Shown here piece by piece: positions 1 through 7,770 of a stretch of DNA of 64,000 bases. The DNA is taken from positions 3,782,001-3,846,000 of the forward strand of contig NZ_CP109994.1 in NCBI RefSeq assembly GCF_025947065.1. Reading direction: 5' to 3'. Each line of letters opens with the position of its first letter. The first letter of the stretch is position 1. Position numbers and translations under genes: made by a program. Origin of the DNA: Flavobacterium sp. N1736 (lineage in GTDB: Bacteria; Bacteroidota; Bacteroidia; Flavobacteriales; Flavobacteriaceae). The notes below the pieces were generated by a model. It saw only the letters and a list, made by a program, of their open reading frames with translations. It did not search any database and was not told where the DNA came from.

Positions 1-673
1 TTGGAAGCAGGTTTTCTGAAAACAAAGTATATTCTACTAAAGCTTCGCTTTTAGAAGTTGGCAAAACATACATAAAACGCGTATTGCCTTTTTGTTCAAC
101 TGAAAAATCCATAAAAGTTGCTTCTTCAGGATTGAAATTTTCATTTTCAGTTTTTACAAACCAGCCCACAAAATGTTGTTGCAAAACCGGATATTTAGTC
201 TGACTTAGAGCAAATGTTTTGGTATAAATACTGTTGAATAAATAATCGCAAGTGTATCGATTTGCTTCCGTACCAACAAAAACATGGGTTTCGAGTTCGT
301 TAATATCCGTTACTTTTTCGTTTAGAAAAATAATATTTGAATATTTTGAAACTTCTTCAAAAACAAAATTGTAAAAATCTAATCCTCGAATTTGATTGTA
401 TTGGTAAGGCTTCAACGCTAAATTGCGTTTAAAATCTTCATTGGCAAATAAAGCCGAATCCCATCTTTTAGAAATAACAGAATCCCAGATTGTTTCTTCT
501 TTTGCCCAAAAACACCAGGTTCGGTCATTGCTTTTCTTTTGATTTTCATCTAAAAGCAAAATTGACTTATCTGCAAACTTTCCGGACAAAGCCATTTTAT
601 AAACGGTCATTAAAGCAGCCAAACCCGTTCCGGTAAAAATGTAGTCGAAGTGTTTTATTTGCGAAGAATTCAT
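1..673 (-). CDS. crtY: Lycopene beta-cyclase, CrtY type (3' end cut by window)
   Basis: The frame is open from the ATG at 673 to the window edge, giving the first ~224 residues; the stop lies outside. The N-terminus has a dinucleotide-binding fold: YIFTGTGLAA at about residues 11-20, the acidic end of the second strand (LLLDE) near 39-43, then RTWCFW at about 51-56. Together these match flavobacterial CrtY-type lycopene cyclases, which cyclise the ends of lycopene to give beta-carotene, the precursor of the yellow zeaxanthin-type pigments of this group. The start lies 18 bp after the stop of the thioredoxin-like gene, so the two are probably cotranscribed. No other carotenoid gene is visible because the window ends here. 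The family call is fairly secure; the product cannot be checked over the missing C-terminal half. Confidence 0.85.
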   Translation of the reverse strand, partial: MNSSQIKHFDYIFTGTGLAALMTVYKMALSGKFADKSILLLDENQKKSNDRTWCFWAKEETIWDSVISKRWDSALFANEDFKRNLALKPYQYNQIRGLDFYNFVFEEVSKYSNIIFLNEKVTDINELETHVFVGTEANRYTCDYLFNSIYTKTFALSQTKYPVLQQHFVGWFVKTENENFNPEEATFMDFSVEQKGNTRFMYVLPTSKSEALVEYTLFSENLLP

Positions 674-691
674 CTTCAAAAATAATGAATT

Positions 692-1156
692 TTATTCTTT
701 TAGTTTTTCCAAAACAAGTTTAAAATCCTTTGCATTGAGGTAATTGCTGTATTGAAGAATGATTTCGTTTTTTTCATTCAACACACATAAAACCGGATAC
801 ACAATTTGATTGTTCATTGTTCCTAATTGCAAAGCCAGTTCATGAACGCCAACATTATTTCCTGACGGCTGATATTTAAATGTTTGATCATTAAACGTTA
901 TATTCCGTTTTTCCTCGGCATTAAAATCAATAAAATAGAAATTGGAATTCAGATCTTCAATAATTTCCTCATTCTTGAAAGTAGTGTTTTTCATTCTTTG
1001 ACAAAACTGACACCAATCGGTATGAATGAAAACGACTATTTTTTTCTTTTGAATTTGCTGCAAACTATCCACTTCCTCAAAAGATCGGCTTTTAAGTTGG
1101 CAGAATCCCGTTGAAGTAATTCCTAAAAAGAAGATCATTAAAGCCAGCTTTTTCAT
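692..1156 (-). CDS. Exported thioredoxin-family protein
   Basis: This 154-residue protein starts with a signal peptide (about residues 1-20, ending near TGFCQ). A thioredoxin-like fold follows, with strand VVFIHTDW and redox motif C49-Q-F-C52. The sequence around it (DWCQFCQRMKNTTF) and the later VYPVLCVLNEK strand fit the thioredoxin_7/DUF255-like group, which keeps envelope proteins reduced or helps insert metals. It sits downstream of a TonB-dependent receptor on the same strand and just ahead of crtY. A 138-bp gap with a long inverted repeat separates it from the receptor gene, so cotranscription with the receptor is possible but unproven. The substrate is unknown. The fold call is strong; the physiological role is inference. 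Confidence 0.8.
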   Translation of the reverse strand: MKKLALMIFFLGITSTGFCQLKSRSFEEVDSLQQIQKKKIVVFIHTDWCQFCQRMKNTTFKNEEIIEDLNSNFYFIDFNAEEKRNITFNDQTFKYQPSGNNVGVHELALQLGTMNNQIVYPVLCVLNEKNEIILQYSNYLNAKDFKLVLEKLKE

Positions 1157-1177
1157 TTGTTTTTGTTTTTATTTTTT

Positions 1178-1285
1178 GCCACAGATTTCACAGATTAAAA
1201 AGATTTAAACCGAATGTCATCCTGAGAATGTTATAAAAAATTTAAACGCTGTAATAAAATCCTTTTAATCTGTGAAATCTGTGGC
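1178..1285. repeat. Intergenic inverted repeat, 23-bp perfect arms
   Basis: The arms lie at 1178-1200 and 1263-1285 and are exact reverse complements; the left arm begins GCCACAGATTTCACAG. They are separated by 62 bp. Similar 'cacagatttcacag' and 'cacagaggttcac' words occur in the gap at 8425-8658, so this looks like one member of a dispersed flavobacterial intergenic repeat family. It could fold into a large stem between the receptor and thioredoxin genes and affect readthrough or mRNA stability. There is no T-run typical of a terminator. Confidence 0.7.
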
Positions 1286-1295
1286 ATTAAACTTT

Positions 1296-3557
1296 TTACC
1301 TCAAAGTATATCGCAATCCAAAAAATCCCCGAATAGTTTGGTTTTGTCCGTAAACATAAGTGGTATCAAAAGTTAAACCATAAGGATTATCAGGTGTTAC
1401 CACTACTTTTCCTGCTGAATCATATTGCACATTTTTATCAAAAGGATCATTCGTTCTTGAAATCAAAAACGGATTATTTTGCTTTGGTGTAAAATTCAAC
1501 AGATTCTTGATTCCGCCATAAAGTTCAAAATTCTTCCATCCGGAATAGGTGAACTGAATATTCTGAATACTATACCAAGGCGATTTCGGACTTCTCGGAT
1601 CTAAATCGCTCAATAAAGGCAAATTCATTGGGCTGTAAACATTTCCTGTATAATCTAACAATAAATTTAGCGATTCTATTTTATACGAAATACTCCAAGT
1701 TGCCGTGAAATTCTCTGTTAAAAAAGGTCTTTCAGATACGCCGTTTTCGACATTCTTATTATCTAAAACCGTAGCGCCTAAAATCATTTTTAAACCCATC
1801 GGAAAATTAACATCTACATTCGCGCTTATTCCCTGGCTTATCGCATATCCGTTGATATTGTCATAAATGATTTTGTTAGGATCCGTTTCATAATCGGAAA
1901 TAATTTTATTGCTGAATCTTGTATAAAAAGCCGTAGTTTCAATTCCGATAAAAGTGCCATTCGTAAAGTTTATCTTTTGAATATAATTCAGATTTGCATT
2001 AATGGATTGTTCCGGTTTCAAATTACTTTTAAGTACAACATCTCTGGAACCTGTAAGTGCCGCGTGATCTTCGGTAAATAAATTTACAACCCGAAATCCG
2101 GTTCCGGCATTAAATCTAAAAATAGTGTTATCATTCTTTTTCCATCTGTAAGCAAATCTCGGCGTATAAATAGAGCCGTGAATGGAGTTATAATCGTAAC
2201 GCATTCCTAACAAAATCTGACTTTTTGGCGAAAGCGTAATTTCATCCTGAACAAAAATCCCGGGTAACCAGGTACTTTCTGCTTCCTTTGTTGCCGTGGT
2301 ATTATCGTCATAATACGAATAACGATTGGCAATTCCGGCAAGGAAATCATTTCGCCCTATTTTTTTATCCCATGTTAATTGCAAAAAACCAATTTTCTGA
2401 TTGGCAATATAAGATGTCGTTCCGTAACGGCTGTCCTGATAATGAACGTTTCCGGAGAACGAAAGCATTAGTTTTTCTTCAAAAGGCAATTGATAACTTC
2501 CAATTAATTCACCACGTTTGGTATAAATACTTTCACCGTAAATTTCATCGCCGCCCCGGTATTTTTTCTCCCAACGTATATCCCCGCCCCATCTATCTTC
2601 GTACATTCCGCGGGCTGCAATCGTAAAAAGGCGATTATTATTTCTCTTAAAATTCCATTTATTAAAAACCGAAATTCTTTCAGACAGCGTTACATCGGTA
2701 AAATTGTCTTTGTCCCGATCAATAACCTGATCGTAGTTAAAGTAATTAACGCCTAAAAGAGAAGTCGCTTTTTTTCCAGCATTAAATTTCATTCCCAAAT
2801 CAAGATTGCTTTCAAAATAAGAAGTAGTAAAATAATCTGCAGAAAAAACCGGAGCATTCGTTGGACTTTTAGTAATAATATTGATCAAGCCGCCAACTGC
2901 TTCACTTCCGTACAACGAAGATGCAGGACCTTTTACAATTTCAATTCTTTCTACCAATGAATTCGGAATTCCGGATAAACCGTAAACTGTCGAAAGACTG
3001 CTCACAATTGGCATTCCGTCAATTAAAATCAAAGTATACGGACCTTCCAATCCATTGATGTGAATATCGCCCGTGTTGCAAACGCCACAATTAAGCTGTG
3101 GCCGAACGCCGTTGATATTCTGAAGCGCTTCGTAAATACTTGCCGTTGGGTTTTTCTTGAAGAAAACCGTTGAATAAACCTCAACAGGAACGGCACTTTC
3201 TAATCTTTTTACTGCTTTTAAAGTTCCCGAAACTACAATTTCGTTAAGCTGGTTTTCATTATCGGTTAATTCAAAATCAAGTGAATTTACAGCATCTTTT
3301 ACAACTTCAATTTTCTTTTTTAAAGTTTGAAAACCTAAATAAGAAACCTGAATAGTATGATTTCCAACAGAGACATTTTCTAAAGAATAATATCCCAAAC
3401 TATCGGTAACTGTTTTTTGGTTAGTGCCCAGTAAATGCACATTCGCGGCTTGTATTTTTCTTCCTTCGCCAGAAACAAAACCAGAAACAGAAGTCTTTTC
3501 CTGAGCAAATGAAAATTGTAAACTAAACAAAATCAATATCAAAATTGAGTTTTTCAT
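1296..3557 (-). CDS. TonB-dependent outer-membrane receptor
   Basis: The protein is 753 residues from the ATG at 3557. An upstream in-frame ATG at 3581 would overlap the TAnnTTTG box at 3579-3586 and would precede the signal peptide with eight extra residues, so it is not used here. Order of parts: signal peptide (about 1-19, ending FSFAQ); a carboxypeptidase-regulatory-like beta-sandwich (about 23-98, typical of Bacteroidota receptors); a TonB-box-like stretch (NEIVVSG, about 105-111); a plug domain containing IHINGLEGPYTLILIDGMPI and VERIEIVKGPASSLYGSEAVGG (about 165-225); and a 22-strand-type barrel ending in an aromatic-containing C-terminus. A Cys pair (CGVC, about 157-160) lies in the plug. 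The family imports iron, haem, cobalamin or other metal complexes using TonB energy. The neighbouring metal-regulation genes suggest a metal ligand, but the substrate cannot be read from sequence. Confidence 0.9.
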   Translation of the reverse strand: MKNSILILILFSLQFSFAQEKTSVSGFVSGEGRKIQAANVHLLGTNQKTVTDSLGYYSLENVSVGNHTIQVSYLGFQTLKKKIEVVKDAVNSLDFELTDNENQLNEIVVSGTLKAVKRLESAVPVEVYSTVFFKKNPTASIYEALQNINGVRPQLNCGVCNTGDIHINGLEGPYTLILIDGMPIVSSLSTVYGLSGIPNSLVERIEIVKGPASSLYGSEAVGGLINIITKSPTNAPVFSADYFTTSYFESNLDLGMKFNAGKKATSLLGVNYFNYDQVIDRDKDNFTDVTLSERISVFNKWNFKRNNNRLFTIAARGMYEDRWGGDIRWEKKYRGGDEIYGESIYTKRGELIGSYQLPFEEKLMLSFSGNVHYQDSRYGTTSYIANQKIGFLQLTWDKKIGRNDFLAGIANRYSYYDDNTTATKEAESTWLPGIFVQDEITLSPKSQILLGMRYDYNSIHGSIYTPRFAYRWKKNDNTIFRFNAGTGFRVVNLFTEDHAALTGSRDVVLKSNLKPEQSINANLNYIQKINFTNGTFIGIETTAFYTRFSNKIISDYETDPNKIIYDNINGYAISQGISANVDVNFPMGLKMILGATVLDNKNVENGVSERPFLTENFTATWSISYKIESLNLLLDYTGNVYSPMNLPLLSDLDPRSPKSPWYSIQNIQFTYSGWKNFELYGGIKNLLNFTPKQNNPFLISRTNDPFDKNVQYDSAGKVVVTPDNPYGLTFDTTYVYGQNQTIRGFFGLRYTLR

Positions 3558-3578
3558 TATTATAAAATTAAATTTAGA

Positions 3579-3586
3579 CAAAACTA
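3579..3586 (-). promoter_or_regulatory. Candidate -7 box (TAGTTTTG) for the TonB receptor
   Basis: On the minus strand this reads TAGTTTTG, matching the Bacteroidota TAnnTTTG box, 21 bp upstream of the chosen ATG at 3557. A possible -33 TTG lies too close (14 bp) to be convincing. The box supports 3557 rather than 3581 as the start. Confidence 0.45.
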
Positions 3587-3713
3587 AAAATTAAATTTGA
3601 CAAATAATGTTTTTAAATTCAAAATTTATAACTCAATACACATCAATATGTTATATTTATATTTAAGTAATTATAAATAAAATCATAAAGATGTTTACTG
3701 CGCTTGAATAGCG

Positions 3714-3829
3714 TCCAGCTTCAGCTGGATGAAAATATAAATGAAAACAAAAAGGGCTTTAGCCAAATTTTATAGTTTGGCTAAAGCCTTTTTTTAATCA
3801 AATCTTTTTCCCCTAGCTGAAGCTAGGGG
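3714..3829. repeat. Cluster of three short palindromes in the 328-bp gap
   Basis: The gap 3558-3885 holds no gene. It contains three hairpins: 3714-3729 (TCCAGCT-TC-AGCTGGA), 3755-3788 (terminator-like, listed separately) and 3810-3829 (CCCCTAGC-TGAA-GCTAGGGG). The first and third share the 'agcttcagct / agctgaagct' core, so they may be the two ends of one mobile intergenic element. The rest is AT-rich with no open frame worth reporting. Confidence 0.55.
3755..3795. terminator. Bidirectional intrinsic terminator
   Basis: Two perfect 13-bp arms (GGCTTTAGCCAAA at 3755-3767 and its complement at 3776-3788) enclose an 8-base loop. A T-run (3789-3795) follows on the plus strand, and an A-run before the left arm gives Ts for minus-strand transcripts. 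On the minus strand it lies between the TonB receptor promoter region and the reductase-like gene. Confidence 0.65.
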
Positions 3830-3885
3830 CTATACAAAAAAGACCTTCTACAGGCCAGGTTTCTAAAAACTTGTCTGTATTAATA

Positions 3886-4793
3886 TTAAAAATCTTCGTC
3901 AATAAGTTCTTTATTGATTGTAGCGCCTGCAAAAGATCCGGAAGAAACGGCCATCGCCACAGATCTGGCTTGAATAACACAATCGCCGCTCGCATAAACA
4001 CCAGAAATATTTGTTTTCTGCATCATATCAACATTTATTAAACCTTGTTCCGTTAAGCGACAGCCTAAAAATTCCGGCAAAAGACAATGCTGTTCAAAAG
4101 GAGGTTTGTGATAAATCGCTTTTACATCAATTTGAGATTGATCTTTAAAAACAACATTCTGAATATTTCCATTTTCATGTTTAAAGGAATTTATTTCTGT
4201 CTCGATAATACCGATATTATGTTTCTTCAAAACTTTGGTTTGTTCTTCAGTTAAAGTTGATTTACCGTTAGTTAATAATCTAAGGGCTTTTGTCCAGTTT
4301 GAAATTAATTTGGCATATTCAAATCCCATTTCTCCATTGGCGATAATGGCGGTTTTCTCTTTTTTAACTTCATAACCGTGACAATACGGACAGTGCAAAA
4401 CCGAAATTCCCCAACATTCTGCAAAACCATTTATTTGAGGAAGTAAATCTTTTACGCCTGTTGCAAATAATAGTTTCCCGGCAGTAAATGTTTCTCCGTT
4501 CTCTGTTGCAATTTCAAACCCTTTTTCTGTTTTTATGGCTCTTACAGCAAGACCGTTATAAAAATGAACTGTATCATAAAAGTCAACCTGAATTTTGGCT
4601 TTCGCCGAAATAACAGCAGGCTTTTCACCGTCATGTGTGATAAAATTATGAGAATGCGGTGTTTGTCTGTTACAAGGCAAACCGCTATAATAACTAAAAC
4701 CTGTCGCAAAGAACGACCCAAACTCATTGCGGCAGAAAGTCCGCTGTAACTTCCGCCAACAATAATTACTTCAAAATCTTTTTGCTGTATCAT
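3886..4793 (-). pseudogene. Thioredoxin-reductase-like FAD/NAD(P) oxidoreductase, broken by a 1-bp frameshift
   Basis: Two overlapping minus-strand frames make up one protein. The first (from ATG 4793) has the FAD-binding start FEVIIVGGSYSGLSAAMSLGRS and reads through VLVI, then turns into unrelated sequence. The second carries the rest from GLPCNRQTPHSHNF to the C-terminus at 3886. Adding one base between 4688 and 4689 restores VLVIDSGLPCN, the usual join; the codon destroyed is the acidic residue that normally binds the FAD ribose. The repaired protein would be about 302 residues, normal for the family. The second half keeps the redox-type motif HCPYCHGYE, and the C-terminal FAD motif SGVYASGDC is intact. 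Either the gene is inactive or the base is a sequencing error. It lies 12 bp downstream of the MerC-like gene, probably in its operon. Confidence 0.8.
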
Positions 4794-4805
4794 AATATTG
4801 TAATT

Positions 4806-5159
4806 TTAATGATTTCTGTTTCTATGCGATTTATAGTTTAAAAAATGTCCGATGATCATTCCGGTTCCACCGATAAAAATTAAATCCAGATGAATGTCGA
4901 GAATGATTTCACTCAAAACACTAATCCAAATTAAAACCATCGAAATAAGCAGAACAGTTGCTACTAAAAGATTCGATTTTTTAATAATTTTGAAAATGGC
5001 AAAACATCCTATTATGGCAAAAATTAAATCTATAAATGGATTGTGATTTAATCCTAAAGGCAGAATTGTCAGAAGCGGAAAAACCAAACAATGAACCAAA
5101 CAAACGGTGGCGCTTGAAATTCCTAAAATATCGTAAAGATGTGTGGTGGTTTTCTTCAT
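4806..5159 (-). CDS. MerC-domain membrane protein
   Basis: The product has 117 residues and four hydrophobic segments. Near the N-terminus is CLVHCLVFPLL, the Cys/His/Pro pattern of the MerC family (membrane proteins named for mercury transport, but common in Bacteroidota next to metal regulators). A His/Arg/Asn-rich tail (KSHRNRNH) ends the protein. The gene is divergent from a Fur-family regulator across a 93-bp gap with two palindromes that look like operators, and its own -7 box overlaps one of them. This makes metal-dependent repression likely. The transported ion is not shown by sequence; zinc or iron is more plausible than mercury given the absence of merA or merT. Confidence 0.75.
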   Translation of the reverse strand: MKKTTTHLYDILGISSATVCLVHCLVFPLLTILPLGLNHNPFIDLIFAIIGCFAIFKIIKKSNLLVATVLLISMVLIWISVLSEIILDIHLDLIFIGGTGMIIGHFLNYKSHRNRNH

Positions 5160-5178
5160 TTCTCGTACATTTGCTTAA

Positions 5179-5193
5179 TGCAATTTTGTTGCA
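5179..5193. promoter_or_regulatory. Operator candidate 1 (Fur/Zur-type palindrome)
   Basis: TGCAA-TTTTG-TTGCA is a perfect 5-bp-arm palindrome that overlaps the MerC-gene -7 box (5192-5199). The same YGCAAnnnnnTTGCR form recurs at 5215-5229. Position and duplication suggest autoregulation by the divergent Fur-family protein. Confidence 0.55.
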
Positions 5194-5199
5194 AATATA
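5192..5199 (-). promoter_or_regulatory. Candidate -7 box (TATATTTG) for the MerC-like gene
   Basis: Minus-strand TATATTTG matches TAnnTTTG exactly and lies 32 bp upstream of the MerC-like start. It overlaps the end of operator candidate 1, so a bound regulator would block it. Confidence 0.5.
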
Positions 5200-5214
5200 C
5201 ACATTAAAATCAAT

Positions 5215-5229
5215 CGCAACATTGTTGCG
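5215..5229. promoter_or_regulatory. Operator candidate 2 (Fur/Zur-type palindrome)
   Basis: CGCAAC-ATT-GTTGCG is a perfect 6-bp-arm palindrome, 24 bp upstream of the Fur-family start and centred 36 bp from operator candidate 1. The spacing would place both on nearly the same face of the helix. Confidence 0.55.
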
Positions 5230-5252
5230 TTAAAATATTTATATTCATATCA

Positions 5253-5651
5253 ATGAAAACACCACGCAATACCGCAGCAAAGACAGCCGTTTTAGAGGTT
5301 TTTGGTAAATCTAAAACAGCACTGTCACACACAGAAATTCAAAAACAATTAAACGATATATGTGATCGCGTTACGATTTACAGAATCTTAGATCGTTTGG
5401 TAAATGACGACATTGTTCATAAAATTGTCAATCTTGACGGAACAGTAAAGTATGCAAAATGTCATCATCAGGCACAAAGAGTACACATTCATAACCATGC
5501 ACATTTTAGCTGTGAAAATTGTCATGAAGTTACTTGTCTGGAAAGTGTGAAGCCAAGTTATATCATTCCGCATAATTACAAAGTCAATGACATAAACTTC
5601 ACCTTGTCAGGATTATGTCCGAATTGTTTCAATTCTAACAACAAGATTTAG
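5253..5651 (+). CDS. Fur-family metal-responsive repressor (possibly Zur)
   Basis: The 132-residue protein has an N-terminal winged helix (about 1-65, with VTIYRILDRLVNDDIV as the recognition region) and a C-terminal metal-binding/dimerisation half. Likely metal ligands are the HIHNHAHF cluster (about 78-84), C87-x2-C90 and C122-x2-C125, the two Cys pairs forming the structural zinc site. The His-rich stretch fits the Fur/Zur/PerR superfamily. Its divergent MerC-like neighbour and the paired palindromes between them point to control of metal uptake. Zur is the best guess, but Fur or PerR cannot be ruled out by eye. An mntH-type gene follows 66 bp downstream with its own promoter. Confidence 0.8.
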   Translation: MKTPRNTAAKTAVLEVFGKSKTALSHTEIQKQLNDICDRVTIYRILDRLVNDDIVHKIVNLDGTVKYAKCHHQAQRVHIHNHAHFSCENCHEVTCLESVKPSYIIPHNYKVNDINFTLSGLCPNCFNSNNKI

Positions 5652-5669
5652 ACTTGCCTAAAAAAATTG

Positions 5670-5699
5670 TTGTGCAAATATAATTTATAGTTATATTTG
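5670..5699 (+). promoter_or_regulatory. mntH promoter overlapped by an inverted repeat (MntR-type operator candidate)
   Basis: TTG at 5670-5672 and TATATTTG at 5692-5699, 19 bp apart, fit the Bacteroidota promoter. A 9-bp inverted repeat (CAAATATAA at 5675-5683, TTATATTTG at 5691-5699) covers the spacer and the -7 box, so a dimeric repressor bound there would block transcription. The DtxR/MntR-like regulator downstream of mntH is the obvious candidate. Confidence 0.6.
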
Positions 5700-5717
5700 T
5701 TAAAACAACATTTTACA

Positions 5718-7589
5718 ATGACCAAATCTTTAGAAGAAGTTCACCAATCAGTTGCAACAGAACATAAAAAAACAGGATTTAGAAAAATATTAGCCTTTTT
5801 AGGTCCCGCCTATTTAGTAAGCGTAGGTTATATGGATCCCGGAAACTGGGCAACAGATATTGCCGGCGGTAGCCAATTTGGCTATTCATTGCTTTGGGTT
5901 TTGCTAATGAGTAACTTAATGGCTTTGTTGTTACAGAGTTTAAGTGCAAGACTGGGAATTGTAACACAGCGCGATTTGGCTCAGGCTTCGAGAGAAACCT
6001 ATTCTAAATTTATCAACTATATTTTATACTTCCTTGCCGAAATTGCCATCGCCGCTTGTGATTTAGCCGAGGTTTTGGGAATGGCAATCGGGATAAACTT
6101 ATTATTCGGCATTCCGCTTATCGAAGGTGTTTTAATTACCGTTCTGGATACATTCATCTTATTATTTCTGATTAATAAAGGCATCCGAAAAATGGAGGCG
6201 TTTATTATCGCTTTAGTTGCTATTATTGGTTTCTCCTTTATTTTTGAAATGATTTTTGCCGAGCCTGAACTGGATAAGGTGATTTATGGATTAATTCCAT
6301 CGATTCCAAGTTCAGCCGCTTTATACATCGCTATCGGAATTATTGGTGCAACGGTAATGCCGCACAATTTGTACTTGCATTCTTCATTAGTACAAACCAG
6401 AAAATTCGACAGAAGTCCGGCCGGAATCAAACAAGCACTGAAATACAACTTCATCGATTCGACAATCGCCTTAAATCTGGCATTCTTTGTAAATGCTGCT
6501 ATTTTAATTTTGGCCGCAGCCACATTCTACAAAAACGGAATGTTTCAAGTTGCCGAAATTCAGGATGCGCACGAATTTCTTGAGCCTTTGTTAGGAACTA
6601 AGTGGGCGCCAATATTATTTGCCGTTGCCTTAATCGCTGCCGGACAAAGTTCGACCGTTACCGGAACTTTAGCCGGACAAATCGTAATGGAAGGGTATTT
6701 GAATTTACGTATTCAGCCTTGGGTTCGCCGAATCATAACTCGTTTAATTGCCATTGTTCCTGCTGTTATTGTGATTTTAATTTATGGCGAAAGTGTAACC
6801 GGAAAACTTTTGATATTAAGTCAGGTTATTTTGAGTTTGCAATTGGGTTTTGCGATTATTCCGCTGATTCACTTTGTGAGCGACAAAACTAAAATGAAAG
6901 GTTTTCATATTTCCAGAATCACTCAAATTGCTGCCTGGATTATTGCTTTAATTATTGTTACACTAAATGCAAAATTGGTTTATGATGAAATTTCTTCGTG
7001 GCTTGAAAATTCCAATCATCCTGTTTTTCTTTGGATTACGGTTGTTCCGCTCGCTTTTGGATTTTTAGGTTTATTGCTTTATATCGTTGTAAAACCATTT
7101 ATTGCCAGAATTAAATCGAATATCGAGAACCATTCACCTCATCATTTAAAATTAGAATACACGCCAAGGGAAATTTACAATAAGAAAAACATCGCTATTT
7201 CAGTCGATTTTTCTAAAGCCGATGAAGCTGCACTAAACAATGCGTTCGAACTTGGCGGAATCGACGCGCAATATACCTTAATTCACATTGTTGAAACTGT
7301 TGGCGCATTAATGTATGGCGGTCATGTTGACGATCACGAAACAACAGTTGACGAGAAATTATTATTAGAATATAAAGATATGCTTTCGCAGAAAGGTTTC
7401 AGAATCAAAACTGAACTTGGTTTTGGAAAACCTAACAGCGTGATTCCGAAGATAATCAATGAAGGAAATTTTGATATTTTAGTAATGGGAACTCACGGTC
7501 ACACTGGCTTAAAAGATATTTTATTTGGTACTACGGTAGATAAATTGAGACATAAAATTTCGATACCTTTGTTGATTGTTAAAAAATAG
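5718..7589 (+). CDS. mntH: Nramp divalent-metal transporter fused to a universal-stress domain
   Basis: The product has 623 residues from the ATG at 5718; an upstream TTG at 5697 lies inside the promoter and is rejected. Residues about 20-460 form the Nramp transporter with 11-12 membrane segments: DPGNWATDIAGG (about 40-51) is the metal-binding first helix and MPHNLYLHSS (about 210) is the MPH motif of helix 6. These residues are typical of manganese/iron transporters of the inner membrane. After a short linker, about residues 480-623 form a UspA-like domain with the nucleotide-loop-like VMGTHGHTG and the terminal ISIPLLIVKK. The fusion suggests the transporter senses a nucleotide or stress state; that is inference. 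The DtxR/MntR-type gene next door supports manganese. Confidence 0.88.
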   Translation: MTKSLEEVHQSVATEHKKTGFRKILAFLGPAYLVSVGYMDPGNWATDIAGGSQFGYSLLWVLLMSNLMALLLQSLSARLGIVTQRDLAQASRETYSKFINYILYFLAEIAIAACDLAEVLGMAIGINLLFGIPLIEGVLITVLDTFILLFLINKGIRKMEAFIIALVAIIGFSFIFEMIFAEPELDKVIYGLIPSIPSSAALYIAIGIIGATVMPHNLYLHSSLVQTRKFDRSPAGIKQALKYNFIDSTIALNLAFFVNAAILILAAATFYKNGMFQVAEIQDAHEFLEPLLGTKWAPILFAVALIAAGQSSTVTGTLAGQIVMEGYLNLRIQPWVRRIITRLIAIVPAVIVILIYGESVTGKLLILSQVILSLQLGFAIIPLIHFVSDKTKMKGFHISRITQIAAWIIALIIVTLNAKLVYDEISSWLENSNHPVFLWITVVPLAFGFLGLLLYIVVKPFIARIKSNIENHSPHHLKLEYTPREIYNKKNIAISVDFSKADEAALNNAFELGGIDAQYTLIHIVETVGALMYGGHVDDHETTVDEKLLLEYKDMLSQKGFRIKTELGFGKPNSVIPKIINEGNFDILVMGTHGHTGLKDILFGTTVDKLRHKISIPLLIVKK

Positions 7590-7770
7590 GCTCAAAGTAA
7601 CAGAGCAACAAAGGGACAAAGGTTTAAAAACTTTGAACCATTGTCCTTTTGTAGCTTTGAACCTCAAAAAACAGGTTCTTTTTAGAGGTACAAAGGTTCA
7701 GAGGCAGAAAGCGGCAAAGGTTTTCCCTCAATCTAAAATCTAAAATCAACACTCTAAAATCTAAAATGGA
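7590..7770. repeat. Gap with imperfect repeats of 'caaagg' and 'ctaaaat' words
   Basis: The gap between mntH and the DtxR-like gene contains an imperfect inverted repeat (around 7610-7660, 'gacaaaggttt...ttgtccttttg'), further 'caaagg' words to 7720, and tandem 'ctaaaatctaaaat' words just before the start of the next gene. No promoter consensus or open frame was found in it. Confidence 0.4.

Noticed and set aside
4806..5159. Mercury-resistance operon, because of the MerC domain
   Set aside because: No merA, merT or merP is present and the regulator is Fur-family, not MerR.
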